64,000 bases of DNA from Verrucomicrobiota bacterium JB022. GTDB lineage: Bacteria; Verrucomicrobiota; Verrucomicrobiia; Opitutales; Oceanipulchritudinaceae. The stretch lies in contig JAUTCQ010000008.1 of assembly GCA_030673845.1 (NCBI GenBank), positions 19,657 through 83,656 on the forward strand, given 5' to 3'. Position numbers and translations under genes: made by a program. The notes under the pieces are model-generated. The model had not been told where the DNA came from. It was given only the letters and a program-made list of their open reading frames with translations, and searched no databases. Position 1 is the first letter of the stretch. Every line of letters begins with the position of its first letter. Shown piece after piece: positions 9,801 to 17,276 of the stretch.

Positions 9801-10702
9801 GCGTTGATCTCCTCCGAGGCTTCCAGATCGTCGAGCTGGCCGCGCTGGCGGAGCTGCTTAAGGCCGATCGTCGCCAGATCCATCAGGCAGATCGGCTTGT
9901 CGGCCTGCCGCTCCAGATAGAGGCTCGAGCGCAGGGTCGTGTAAGTCTCCCACACCTGCTGGATCGGCTTGGTCAGCGGGCTTTCCTCAAACTCGGCCTT
10001 GGTGATCTCGGTGAGGAAGGTGGTGTGGCGGCAGTGGTCGCTCCAGTAAGTGTCGAGCAGCTTCAGCTCGGTCAACGACGGGTCGCGCTGCTCCTGCTCG
10101 CGGAAATAGGCCTGCGTGTGGCGCAGGTCGTCCAGCGTCATGGCGAGGCCCTGATCGCGGCGGAGGGCCTCCAGCGCCTTGTCGTCGTGGCCGATAAAGC
10201 CTGCGAGCACGGGCACGGGGCGCGGGGCCGGGATGTTGGACTCCAGCGTCTCCGGGCGGTCGAGCGAAGCTTCGCGGCTGTCGACCGGGTTGATGAGGTA
10301 GCGGCGGGCGGCGGCGAGGTCGTCGGCGGAGAGATCGCCCGTCAACACATACAGCGTGGCGGTGGCGATGAGCGGACGATGCCCGGCGATGATCTGGATG
10401 CACTGGGCGGCACTCTCGGCGCGTTGGTCGAACTGGCCGGGCAGGAACTCGACGGCGATCACGTGCGCCTTTTCGGGCAGCGGGGCGGCGTCTTCGTGGA
10501 TATCGTCCACCGGCGGTTCGGCAAAGACGGTCCACTTGATGGCCTCCCACTTGTCGGCGGGCACGCCCTCGACATCATAGCGCAGCAGCAGGCGCACCTC
10601 CTCAAGGCCCTTGAGGCCCAGGAGGGAACGCAAGTCGTCCCGCAAATGTTGCGCTTCCTGGCGAAGCGCGGGCCGTTTCTCCACGAAAAGGCGCTGAATC
10701 AT
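6812..10702 (-). CDS. purL: Phosphoribosylformylglycinamidine synthase, single-chain form
   Basis: This enzyme converts FGAR, glutamine and ATP to FGAM in step four of de novo purine synthesis. The protein is about 1,296 residues, the size of the fused form that carries the PurS-like, synthetase and glutaminase parts in one chain. Visible landmarks are the N-terminal VEKRPALRQEAQHL segment, the synthetase motif DTYWSDHCRHTTF, the FKNETHNHPTEIEPFGGA ATP site, and a C-terminal glutamine amidotransferase (PGTNCEYDTARAF) with the nucleophile in ALGICNGFQ. I prefer the ATG at 10702 because homologues begin at the VEKR region; an in-frame ATG at 10732 would add ten residues. The gene is monocistronic between the M50 protease and a second histidine kinase. 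Confidence 0.97.
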   Translation of the reverse strand: MIQRLFVEKRPALRQEAQHLRDDLRSLLGLKGLEEVRLLLRYDVEGVPADKWEAIKWTVFAEPPVDDIHEDAAPLPEKAHVIAVEFLPGQFDQRAESAAQCIQIIAGHRPLIATATLYVLTGDLSADDLAAARRYLINPVDSREASLDRPETLESNIPAPRPVPVLAGFIGHDDKALEALRRDQGLAMTLDDLRHTQAYFREQEQRDPSLTELKLLDTYWSDHCRHTTFLTEITKAEFEESPLTKPIQQVWETYTTLRSSLYLERQADKPICLMDLATIGLKQLRQRGQLDDLEASEEINAASIIVPVKIRRNEPFPPPAPETCPTGSKAAEPAQATGTGHAKVEERVEEWLVMFKNETHNHPTEIEPFGGAATCLGGCIRDPLSGRAYVYQAMRVTGAADPRLPIGETLEGKLPQRRITQEAARGYSSYGNQIGLATGAVTEIYHPGYVAKRLEIGAVVGAAPRRQVRRERPAPGDIILLVGGRTGRDGIGGATGSSKEHNTQALENSAEVQKGDAPTERKLQRLFRRPRAAHMIKRCNDFGAGGVSVAIGELAPSLRINLDAVPKKYAGLDGTELAISESQERMAVVLAPEDVEAFAQLAAEENLEASQVAEVTDTGRLEMFWQGERIVNLDREFLDTNGCRQETTARVTAPQGEPTFRPALPEGLSLAERWQQVLQDLNVCSQKGLMERFDGSIGAGTVLFPFGGAHELTAPEAMAAKVPLAAGGIEPGEELDDVPVVEDTATATLMSHGYNPYLSSWSPFHGAVYAVLESVARIVAAGGQRDRVRLTLQEYFERLRESPERWGKPLAALLGALHAQLELETAAIGGKDSMSGSFHDLDVPPTLVSFALAPVDVERVISPEFKRAGSRVIRVQVPKNAAYLPDFEALRARYDRVSELIGAGQVLSAISVKAGGLIEAVTKMTLGNFVGFAFDAAIAEAELLQPDYGALLLEVTAGADLRDLPHTVLGETLEAAEIHAAGTVLPLAQLRSWWEEPLEKIFPVEAPAREGRPQEQRFAPRERHRPKTKVAKPRVFIPVFPGTNCEYDTARAFARAGAIPQVEIFRNLTDADVAGSLERIVRRLDQCQILVLPGGFSAGDEPAGSGKFIASVFRQAAVKDATHRLLHERDGLALGICNGFQAMVKLGLLPFGEIRDLQPGDPTLTYNWIGRHMSRYARTRVLSTKSPWLAHCRLGEEHMIPISHGEGCFEASTEALQTLWANDQVATQYIDAEGRATYDPRHNPNGSIHAIEGITSPCGRVLGKMGHSERVGPFVGVNVPGNHYQPLFEAGVQYFH

Positions 10703-10792
10703 GGTAAGGCTGTGATGCCGAAGGCCGTGCATCAGCGCAAGCGCATTTGCCCAGATGGCCCTGCAACTTATGCACAGCGCCCTTTTCGGCCC

Positions 10793-13117
10793 TCACCCGA
10801 GCCGCGCGATTTCGAGCAGTTGACGCAGCGGGAAGGGGCGGGGGAGCAGGAGCGCACGCTTGGGCAGGTGGGCCTTGGCGGCGTCCATTTCGTCGCGGCG
10901 CGCGATCACGACCAGTTGCAGGTGGTCGTTGGCTTCGAGGGCTTCCTGCACGTCGTCGCTGATCTCGGTAAAGATCCGGTAGGGCAGCAAGAGCAGATCC
11001 TGGCCGGCGGCGATCTCCTTCACCTTGTCGAAATCGGATTCGGGGGTGAAATACGAGAGCTTGGCGCCACGGGCGAGCATGGCGGTGTGGGCGGCGCGTA
11101 AGGCCAGGTCGCCATCGTCGACCATCAGCACATGGCTGGGGCGCGAAGGGTCGCGGGGCGGGAGGGCGCGCACGGGGGGCACCTTGAAGGTCTGCGCCCG
11201 CTCTTCCTTTTTGGCGGGCTCGCTTTTGGCTTCCGCCGTGACGGGGAAGAACAGCACGAAGCGCGCGCCTTCGCCCGGGGCCGAGTCGACCGCGATGCCG
11301 CCGCCCTGCGACTGCATGAGCGTGTAGGCGGTGCTCAGGCCGAGGCCCATGCGGTCTTCCCGCGCGTGGCCGGAGTAGAAGGGGTGGAAGATCTCCTGGT
11401 GCTTCTCTGCCGGGATGCCGCAGCCGTCGTCGTCGACCTTAAGGCAGGCGTAGCGGCCCGGCGGGGGCGGCAGGATCGCGGTGCGGAAGTCTTCCGCCTC
11501 GACGACCAGCTCCTGCACCTCGAAGTTGACGCGGCCCCGGCTGGAGCCGATGGCGTCGCGGGCGTTGCAGGCCAGGTGCAGCAATACTTGCTCGATCTGG
11601 GAGGCGTTGCCCTCGATTTCAAGCGAATCCGTGGGCAGGCTGAAGCGGAGCTGGATCTGCTCGGGCAAGAGCAGACGGATGAGCGGCTCCACCTCGCGCA
11701 CGAGCGTGGCCAGGTCGAGGCGCTCGCGGTGGTGCGGGTCGTTGAGCGAAAACGTCATCAGTTGCGAGACGACGGCGGCCCCGCGGCGGCTGGTCTCGAG
11801 GATCTTGTCGGCCTTTTGTGCCACGTCGCTTTCCGGCGGGTTGCTGTATTTGAGCAGCTGAGAGATGCCGCTGATGATCGCGATGATGTTGTTGAACTGG
11901 TGGGCTACCCCCTGCGCCAGTTGCGCGACCGTCTCCATGCGCAGGGCGTGTTGCAGGTTGTCTTCCACCAGCTGCTGGTAAGTCAGGTCGCGCAGGATCA
12001 GCACGTAGTAGCGCTGCAGGCGCTCCCGGGTGGTGATCTTCGAGCCCGCCAGCTCGGCGTAATAAGTAGAGCCGTCGGGCCGGGTGAGGGTGTAGCGGCG
12101 GCTGAAGCCCGTGTTCTCTTCCTCTGTGCGCTGGAGGGCGCGGGTCAGGTCGCTCAGGCGCGAGCGGTCGAGGATCAGTTCGAGGCCGGTTTCGAGCAGC
12201 TCGCTCCGGCGACGGCGGGTGATACGTTCGCTGGCAGGGTTGGTGTAGACCACTTCCAGCGCCTCGTGCTGCACCGAGTGGCGCACGACGAGCACGCCTT
12301 CCTCCAGGTGTTCGATGGCGGAGGCCAGGAGGGTGATCTGCTGCTCCGACTGGTAATTGGTCGTCTGGTCTTCGATCAGCACCACTTCGCCCGAAGCGTG
12401 GTCGCCATAGGGCATCGACCGGCGGTGGATGCGCACGATGTGGCGATGCCGCTGTCGGCTCTGCAGCAGGTAATGGCGCGGGTTGGTGCGGTCGAGCTTG
12501 AACGATTCGAAGAAATCGACCGGGCGATGCTCGTGCAGCGTATACAGCTCCAGGACGGGCCCCACTTCCTTGCCCACCAGTTGTTCATTGGGCTCGCCCA
12601 GCAGGCGCACGGCGGCGGCGTTGGCAAAGACGATTCCGCTGCCTTCCTCGTAGTGCAGCACGGCCGTGGGCAAGGCTTCCAGCACGGCCCGCAGGCGCAC
12701 CTCGCGCTGGATGCGGTCCTGTTCGAGGCGGTGACGGTTGACTGCCAGCTCCAGCGCGATGGCCAGCTCGCGCTGCGAAACGGGCTTCACGAGGTAAGAG
12801 CCGGGGTCGGTCGCGAGGGCGCGTGTCACGCGGTCTTCGTCGGACATGCCGCTGACGTAGATGATTGGCACATTGTGCTCGCGGCGCAGGCGGTCCCCGG
12901 CCTCGATGCCATCCATCCCGCCCACGAGCACGATATCCATCACCACAATATCGACTTGCACTTGTTGTACGATGTCGAGCGCCTCTTCTGCCAGTGGTAC
13001 GGCCGCGATGAGGTTGTGCCCCGCAAGCTTGACGAAGGCCCCGAACACTTCACGTGAGGAGGCATCGTCTTCTACGATCAGGACGGAAAGCGGATGGCGG
13101 GTGTGGGAAACAGGCAT
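10793..13117 (-). CDS. Receiver-PAS histidine kinase with C-terminal pseudo-receiver
   Basis: This protein of about 774 residues starts with a receiver domain (LSVLIVEDDASSRE; phospho-aspartate in VVMDIVLVGG near residue 61; lysine in YLVKPVS). Two or more PAS-type sensor regions follow, then a HisKA domain with the histidine in GVAHQFNNIIA (about residue 405) and a HATPase domain (DDDGCGIP, GLGLSTAYTLM). The last 110 residues (SHVLMVDDGDLALRAAH onward) have receiver-like strands and the acidic pocket. The expected phospho-aspartate position reads LLLLPYRI, so this domain is probably not phosphorylated. The HQFNN H-box suggests an NtrB-like kinase. The ATG at 13117 gives a normal receiver N-terminus; upstream in-frame codons would overlap the divergent gene's start region. 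Confidence 0.9.
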   Translation of the reverse strand: MPVSHTRHPLSVLIVEDDASSREVFGAFVKLAGHNLIAAVPLAEEALDIVQQVQVDIVVMDIVLVGGMDGIEAGDRLRREHNVPIIYVSGMSDEDRVTRALATDPGSYLVKPVSQRELAIALELAVNRHRLEQDRIQREVRLRAVLEALPTAVLHYEEGSGIVFANAAAVRLLGEPNEQLVGKEVGPVLELYTLHEHRPVDFFESFKLDRTNPRHYLLQSRQRHRHIVRIHRRSMPYGDHASGEVVLIEDQTTNYQSEQQITLLASAIEHLEEGVLVVRHSVQHEALEVVYTNPASERITRRRRSELLETGLELILDRSRLSDLTRALQRTEEENTGFSRRYTLTRPDGSTYYAELAGSKITTRERLQRYYVLILRDLTYQQLVEDNLQHALRMETVAQLAQGVAHQFNNIIAIISGISQLLKYSNPPESDVAQKADKILETSRRGAAVVSQLMTFSLNDPHHRERLDLATLVREVEPLIRLLLPEQIQLRFSLPTDSLEIEGNASQIEQVLLHLACNARDAIGSSRGRVNFEVQELVVEAEDFRTAILPPPPGRYACLKVDDDGCGIPAEKHQEIFHPFYSGHAREDRMGLGLSTAYTLMQSQGGGIAVDSAPGEGARFVLFFPVTAEAKSEPAKKEERAQTFKVPPVRALPPRDPSRPSHVLMVDDGDLALRAAHTAMLARGAKLSYFTPESDFDKVKEIAAGQDLLLLPYRIFTEISDDVQEALEANDHLQLVVIARRDEMDAAKAHLPKRALLLPRPFPLRQLLEIARLG

Positions 13118-13237
13118 GTTTGTGCCGGAGACAAAGGCTTGAGGGCAAAAATGCAACAAATCCCTGCTGAGGTAAAGCGCATCCCAAAGATACAGATTTG
13201 TTAAAGACCTTCTGGGGGAAGTCGATTTACACCGCAA

Positions 13238-13984
13238 ATGCAAGTCTCAGCCTGCCACTTCCGCCGCCTCTTGCCGGGGCGTGACCGTCGCCGCCTCGTC
13301 ACCCTGGCGTCGATGCTGGTGGCGCCGGGCTTGTTTGCCGGTGAAGCCGGCCCCCGCTACCAGCGTGAGGCAGAAGACACCGGGCCGGACATCCGCTTCA
13401 TGGGCCCGGCCGTTTCGATGCCGGCCGAGCAAATCACCGGTTCCAAGCGCCGCGAAGGCAACTTCTGGCTGTGGGGCAACCATCCGTATCTGCAGGTGGT
13501 AGAGCCGGTGGGGATGCGCTTCGAGCCCTACACCCCGCCTGCCGACCGGACCGATCTGCTGACCCCACCCGAATGGGTCGACCACGAGGCCATCGCGTTG
13601 AAGAAGCATCAGGAGCGCGAAGCCGCAAAGGCCGAAGCCCTGGCCGCCCTCGAAGCCGAAACAGGCGTCTCGGTGGACCCCATGGTGGCCGCGCCTGTTT
13701 CCAGCCAGCCGCCCGGTTCGCCCATCTTGCCGCTCGATGGTATTACCATTTCTTCAGCGGGTGGTGGCTCGACGGCTGCCGCTGCGCCCCAAACGGTCGA
13801 GCCGGGGGTGGATACGCTCGACGTTTCCAACGAATACCTCATTCTCTTCGAGAAGCAGCTACGCGAAGGCGAAGCCAAGGTGCCGTTCCGCCTGCCGGGT
13901 GAAGCCGGTTCGGGGGTGGATACGCCGCGATTGGTGCCGCCGGGCCGTAGCGAAGGCAGCGCGCGTTACCGGGTCATTCCTTAA
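13238..13984 (+). CDS. Hypothetical exported protein
   Basis: This 248-residue protein has a basic N-terminus followed by a short hydrophobic stretch (LVTLASMLVAPGLFA) ending in a signal-peptidase-like FAGEA. The mature region is polar, rich in Pro, Glu and Ala, with no recognised domain. It is divergent from the receiver kinase and lies 34 bases upstream of the large His-rich TPR protein on the same strand, so the two probably form one transcription unit and may share an envelope role. The start could instead be the ATG 75 bases downstream, but that would shorten the signal peptide. Function is unknown. Confidence 0.6.
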   Translation: MQVSACHFRRLLPGRDRRRLVTLASMLVAPGLFAGEAGPRYQREAEDTGPDIRFMGPAVSMPAEQITGSKRREGNFWLWGNHPYLQVVEPVGMRFEPYTPPADRTDLLTPPEWVDHEAIALKKHQEREAAKAEALAALEAETGVSVDPMVAAPVSSQPPGSPILPLDGITISSAGGGSTAAAAPQTVEPGVDTLDVSNEYLILFEKQLREGEAKVPFRLPGEAGSGVDTPRLVPPGRSEGSARYRVIP

Positions 13985-14018
13985 TTTTCCGGTATTTCGG
14001 CCGCTGGGGAAGCAGCAC

Positions 14019-16202
14019 ATGGGGCATATTGCTTGCAAGATCGTACTTCGTACCGCCAGTTGGGCCTTCCTGCTGTGTAGTCTTTCCTGGGCGGCTGGCC
14101 CGCGTATGAGCGGTGCCGCCCGCGTCCGCGAAGCCGAGCCGCCGCCTCAAACGGCCCCGGCTGCCGAAGTAAGGCCCGCTCCGCGCCCCGCCGCCCCGGC
14201 CCCGCGCGAGACGCCGCCTGCCCCGGTCGAGCCAGTGGTGGAGACGCCCGCCGCGCCAGCCGAACCCGTCGCCGAGGTAGTGGTGGAAGAGCCGCCTGCA
14301 CCCGCGCCCGTAGTGGCAGAAAAACCGGCGGAGCCCGCACCGGTGGAAAAGCCGCTCGTCGTCGAAGCCCCGCCCCCCGCACCCGTCGCGGAGCCTGCTG
14401 CGCCCCGCGAAGAGCCCGCGCCGGTAGTCCCTACGTTTGGTGATGCCCCGGTGGTAATGGCAGACCCGGCGCAGCCCCAGTGGCTCTCCTACGCCGAAGA
14501 AGTCGCTCCGGAGCCCGCGGCCGAGCACGCTGAGCCCAGCCATTCCGCCTCTGCGCCTGGCCATGCGGCCCCGGCTTCAGTTGCCGCACCCGCTCTCGAA
14601 GAGCATCACGACCCGGCCCCCGCGCCCGCCGCTCCCGTGGTCGCACATGAGGAGCCGCACCACGAGCCGGCGCCAGCAGCCCCTTACGATCCCTTTGCGC
14701 CACCGCCTCCCGTTTTGCATGAAGACCATGCGGACGAGCATCACGTGGCGGAGGTAGACGACCATCATACGCCCACGCCCGGACCTGTCGCCCATGCGCC
14801 GGAGCCTGCTTCTTCGCACGGCGCTCATGACTCGCATGTGCCGGAGCCGCTGCCCTTGTCACAGGCGATGGCGGCCCAGCAGCACGAGGCGCATGCCGCG
14901 CCCGCCCACGACGATCATGATGCGCATGCCGCGTCGGACCACGGGATGAGCGATGCCCACCACGGGCACACGCCCGAAGTCGCCTTGCCCGCCCGCCCGC
15001 CGCGCGACCCGATGCCCTCGCTGGTCGATGTCGATACGCTGGAGCGTTTGCTGCTTGAAGACGAAGGCAGCTCCAACACCGTTTTGCGCGATTTCGAGCC
15101 GGTCTCGGTGGACCCCAAGCTGCAGGCGCTGGAGCGCTCGGCCTGGGTGCAAAAGACCATCGGCCAGCTCCCGCAGGCGGAAAAACTCTACCTCCAGCTG
15201 CTGCAGGAGACGCCCGACCGCTACAAGCCGGAGATCTACCTCGAACTGGCCAATTTTTACACCGAGACGCAGCAATACCTGAAGACGATCTCCGTCTACG
15301 AGCGCTTCGTCCGTCGCTTCGAGCAAGACCCGCGCGTGCCGGAAGTGCGCCTGCGCCTCGGTATGCTCTACCGCCGCTACGAGAACTACAAGCTAGCGAT
15401 CGACAGCTTTTTCTCCGTCCTGCAAATCTCGTTCTACATCCCCGAAGAGCGCGTCGACTCCTACCGCCGCCTCTCCGAGATGGCCCAATACGAGATTGCC
15501 GAAACGTATTACCAAAAGGGCGACTACACCCGCGCGGCCGAATTTTACCAACGCCTGCAGCGCGTTTCCAAGAGCCCGAAAATCCAGGCCGAAGCGCGGC
15601 TCAAGCAGGCCTATGCCGACCTCCTGCTCGGCAATTATACGCTCGTCGTGCGCGAGTTGCGCACCTTTTCCGAGGAGTTTCCGCAAAGCGATTTCCTGGC
15701 CGACAGCCGCTTCCTGCTCGCGCGTGCCTACTACATGCTGGGCGACCGCGACCTCGCCCGCCGCGAAACCCTGAAGATCCTCGGCACCGAGCTTCGGCCG
15801 GTCGATGACAGCCTCTGGGGCTACTGGCTCAAGACCATCGGCAACCAGCTCGCCAACGACCTCTACGAGTCGAAGGACTACGAGGGCGCGCACCGCATTT
15901 ATCACGCTCTGCTCAGCATGAGCGAAGACCCCGAGTGGCGCTGGCCCATCGTCTACCAGATTGGACTTTGCCTGGAGCGCCAGCAGCAGGACGCCAAGGC
16001 GATCGAGATCTACGCCCGCTTGCTCGACCAGACTTCCAGCCTCGTCGAGGCCCAGCCCGACACGGAGACGCGACAGCGCTTTTCCGAGCTGCGCCAGCGC
16101 GCGCAAACCCGCCTCGACCACCTCCAATGGCGCGACAATTTCAATCGCCAGGTCGACCAGCTTGCGCCGCAGGACTTGGGCCCTTTAATCAAGCCCTCAT
16201 GA
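14019..16202 (+). CDS. Exported TPR protein with Pro/Ala/Glu-rich and His-rich linker
   Basis: This 727-residue protein begins with a signal peptide (IVLRTASWAFLLCSLSWAAG). About 300 residues of low-complexity Pro-Ala-Glu-Val sequence follow, with a His/Asp-rich part at about residues 190-320 (repeated HH, HEEPHH, HDDHDAH, DAHHGH). The C-terminal half is made of tetratricopeptide repeats (AEKLYLQLLQETPDRY, AIDSFFSVLQ, AAEFYQRLQ, AIEIYARLLDQ). The ATG at 14019 has a good ribosome binding site (GGGGAAG). Its stop overlaps the start of the next gene in an ATGA junction, so the two are translationally coupled. The layout suggests a periplasmic scaffold spanning the cell wall; the His-rich part could bind metal. 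Confidence 0.72.
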   Translation: MGHIACKIVLRTASWAFLLCSLSWAAGPRMSGAARVREAEPPPQTAPAAEVRPAPRPAAPAPRETPPAPVEPVVETPAAPAEPVAEVVVEEPPAPAPVVAEKPAEPAPVEKPLVVEAPPPAPVAEPAAPREEPAPVVPTFGDAPVVMADPAQPQWLSYAEEVAPEPAAEHAEPSHSASAPGHAAPASVAAPALEEHHDPAPAPAAPVVAHEEPHHEPAPAAPYDPFAPPPPVLHEDHADEHHVAEVDDHHTPTPGPVAHAPEPASSHGAHDSHVPEPLPLSQAMAAQQHEAHAAPAHDDHDAHAASDHGMSDAHHGHTPEVALPARPPRDPMPSLVDVDTLERLLLEDEGSSNTVLRDFEPVSVDPKLQALERSAWVQKTIGQLPQAEKLYLQLLQETPDRYKPEIYLELANFYTETQQYLKTISVYERFVRRFEQDPRVPEVRLRLGMLYRRYENYKLAIDSFFSVLQISFYIPEERVDSYRRLSEMAQYEIAETYYQKGDYTRAAEFYQRLQRVSKSPKIQAEARLKQAYADLLLGNYTLVVRELRTFSEEFPQSDFLADSRFLLARAYYMLGDRDLARRETLKILGTELRPVDDSLWGYWLKTIGNQLANDLYESKDYEGAHRIYHALLSMSEDPEWRWPIVYQIGLCLERQQQDAKAIEIYARLLDQTSSLVEAQPDTETRQRFSELRQRAQTRLDHLQWRDNFNRQVDQLAPQDLGPLIKPS

Positions 16203-16582
16203 GTGCGCGCGAAACCTTCGAACGGCATGCCGGGCTGTGCCAGGAAATCCTGGAGCTACTGCAGCAGGAAAATCAGTTTTTGCGGGACAACCGCGAGCCT
16301 TCGCCCGAGATCGTCGAGGCCAAACAGCGCCTGCTGCCCCAGCTTGGGGAAAGCCTCGACGCGATCAAGAACCTCCAGCTGCGCCCCGAAGAGCGCACCA
16401 ACCAGCTCCGCCAGCAAAAGCAGAAGCTGGAGCAGCTCCTGATGCGCATCTTTCTGATCGACAAGGAAAACGAGAAGCTGCTGCTGGAGGCGACCAAGCA
16501 ACAGCGCGCCCCACGAGCCAATCCGCGCCGCGCCAGCCTGGCCGATATCCAGAAGGCCTACCAGCAGGGTCTGAAGCGGTAG
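16199..16582 (+). CDS. Small coiled-coil protein, hypothetical
   Basis: This 127-residue protein is predicted to be almost entirely helical, with heptad-like Leu/Gln/Glu patterns (LCQEILELLQQENQFL, LRQQKQKLEQLLMRI) and a basic C-terminus. It has no signal peptide. Its ATG overlaps the TGA of the preceding TPR gene (ATGA), so it is translated together with it. Size and composition resemble FlgN-type or other small coiled-coil chaperones, but there are no flagellar genes nearby and I do not assign that function. It may be a cytoplasmic partner of the TPR protein's operon. Confidence 0.6.
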   Translation: MSARETFERHAGLCQEILELLQQENQFLRDNREPSPEIVEAKQRLLPQLGESLDAIKNLQLRPEERTNQLRQQKQKLEQLLMRIFLIDKENEKLLLEATKQQRAPRANPRRASLADIQKAYQQGLKR

Positions 16583-16590
16583 GCGTGCAC

Positions 16591-16623
16591 AAAAAAAACG
16601 CCCGGACCGAAGAGGCACGAGCG
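16591..16623 (-). terminator. Rho-independent terminator of sufT
   Basis: On the minus strand a GC-rich hairpin (CGCTCGTGCC with GGTCCGGGCG, one mismatch) is followed by eight T, 24 bases after the SufT stop codon. It also lies between two convergent genes. Confidence 0.7.
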
Positions 16624-16646
16624 TCGCAAAGAGATGGAAGGGTAGG

Positions 16647-17204
16647 TTACAGCAAGCCCAGCTCCATCTTGCCGGTCTCGCTGATCATGTCCTGATTCCA
16701 CGGCGGGTCCCAGACAATGTCGACCGTCGCTTCGCGGACCCCGGGCACGCCCTCGAGCTTGTACTTGGCGTCCTGCGCGATGGCCGGGCCCATGCCGCAG
16801 CCGGGGGCCGTGAGGGTCATCGCCATTTGCACGTCGTAGGCGTCGGCGGCTTCGTCCTTGACCGTCTCCAGCGTGTAGACCAGCCCGAGATCGACGATGT
16901 TGACCGGGATTTCCGGGTCGAACACCGCGCGCAGGGCCTCCCAGAGGGAGTCTTCGCTGGGCGGGCCTTCGTGGTCGTCACCCTTGTCGCTCTGCTTGGC
17001 GTGTTCGGGCGTCTCTTCACCCAAGGCCTCGGCATACTTGCCGTTGATCTGGGCCATACCGCCTTCCCAAGTCACCGTGAAGTTGCCGCCGAGTCGGTGG
17101 GTGATCGTCACGCGCGTGCCTTCGGGGATCGTCACCTGATCCCCATATGGCACAATCGTGGCCGGAACCGCACTGCTCAGCGTGCGCTCGTCCATTGAAT
17201 ACAT
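16647..17204 (-). CDS. sufT: Iron-sulfur cluster assembly factor SufT (MIP18/DUF59 family)
   Basis: This 185-residue protein has an N-terminal extension with beta strands ([17 protein letters not shown]) typical of SufT and a C-terminal MIP18/DUF59 domain. That domain carries [15 protein letters not shown] and the conserved cysteine in [10 protein letters not shown], then a [11 protein letters not shown] signature at the end. SufT proteins help maturation of iron-sulfur proteins, apparently under high demand for clusters. No sufBCD genes are next to it here, so it is a stand-alone copy. The start could be the ATG three codons downstream. A terminator follows the stop codon. Confidence 0.9.
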   Translation of the reverse strand: MYSMDERTLSSAVPATIVPYGDQVTIPEGTRVTITHRLGGNFTVTWEGGMAQINGKYAEALGEETPEHAKQSDKGDDHEGPPSEDSLWEALRAVFDPEIPVNIVDLGLVYTLETVKDEAADAYDVQMAMTLTAPGCGMGPAIAQDAKYKLEGVPGVREATVDIVWDPPWNQDMISETGKMELGLL

Positions 17205-17276
17205 GAGGCAAACTTAATGAGGCTAATTCTCAAAAGCAAGCCGCGAGCCCACGTTGCGGTGAGATTTTAGCAGAGC

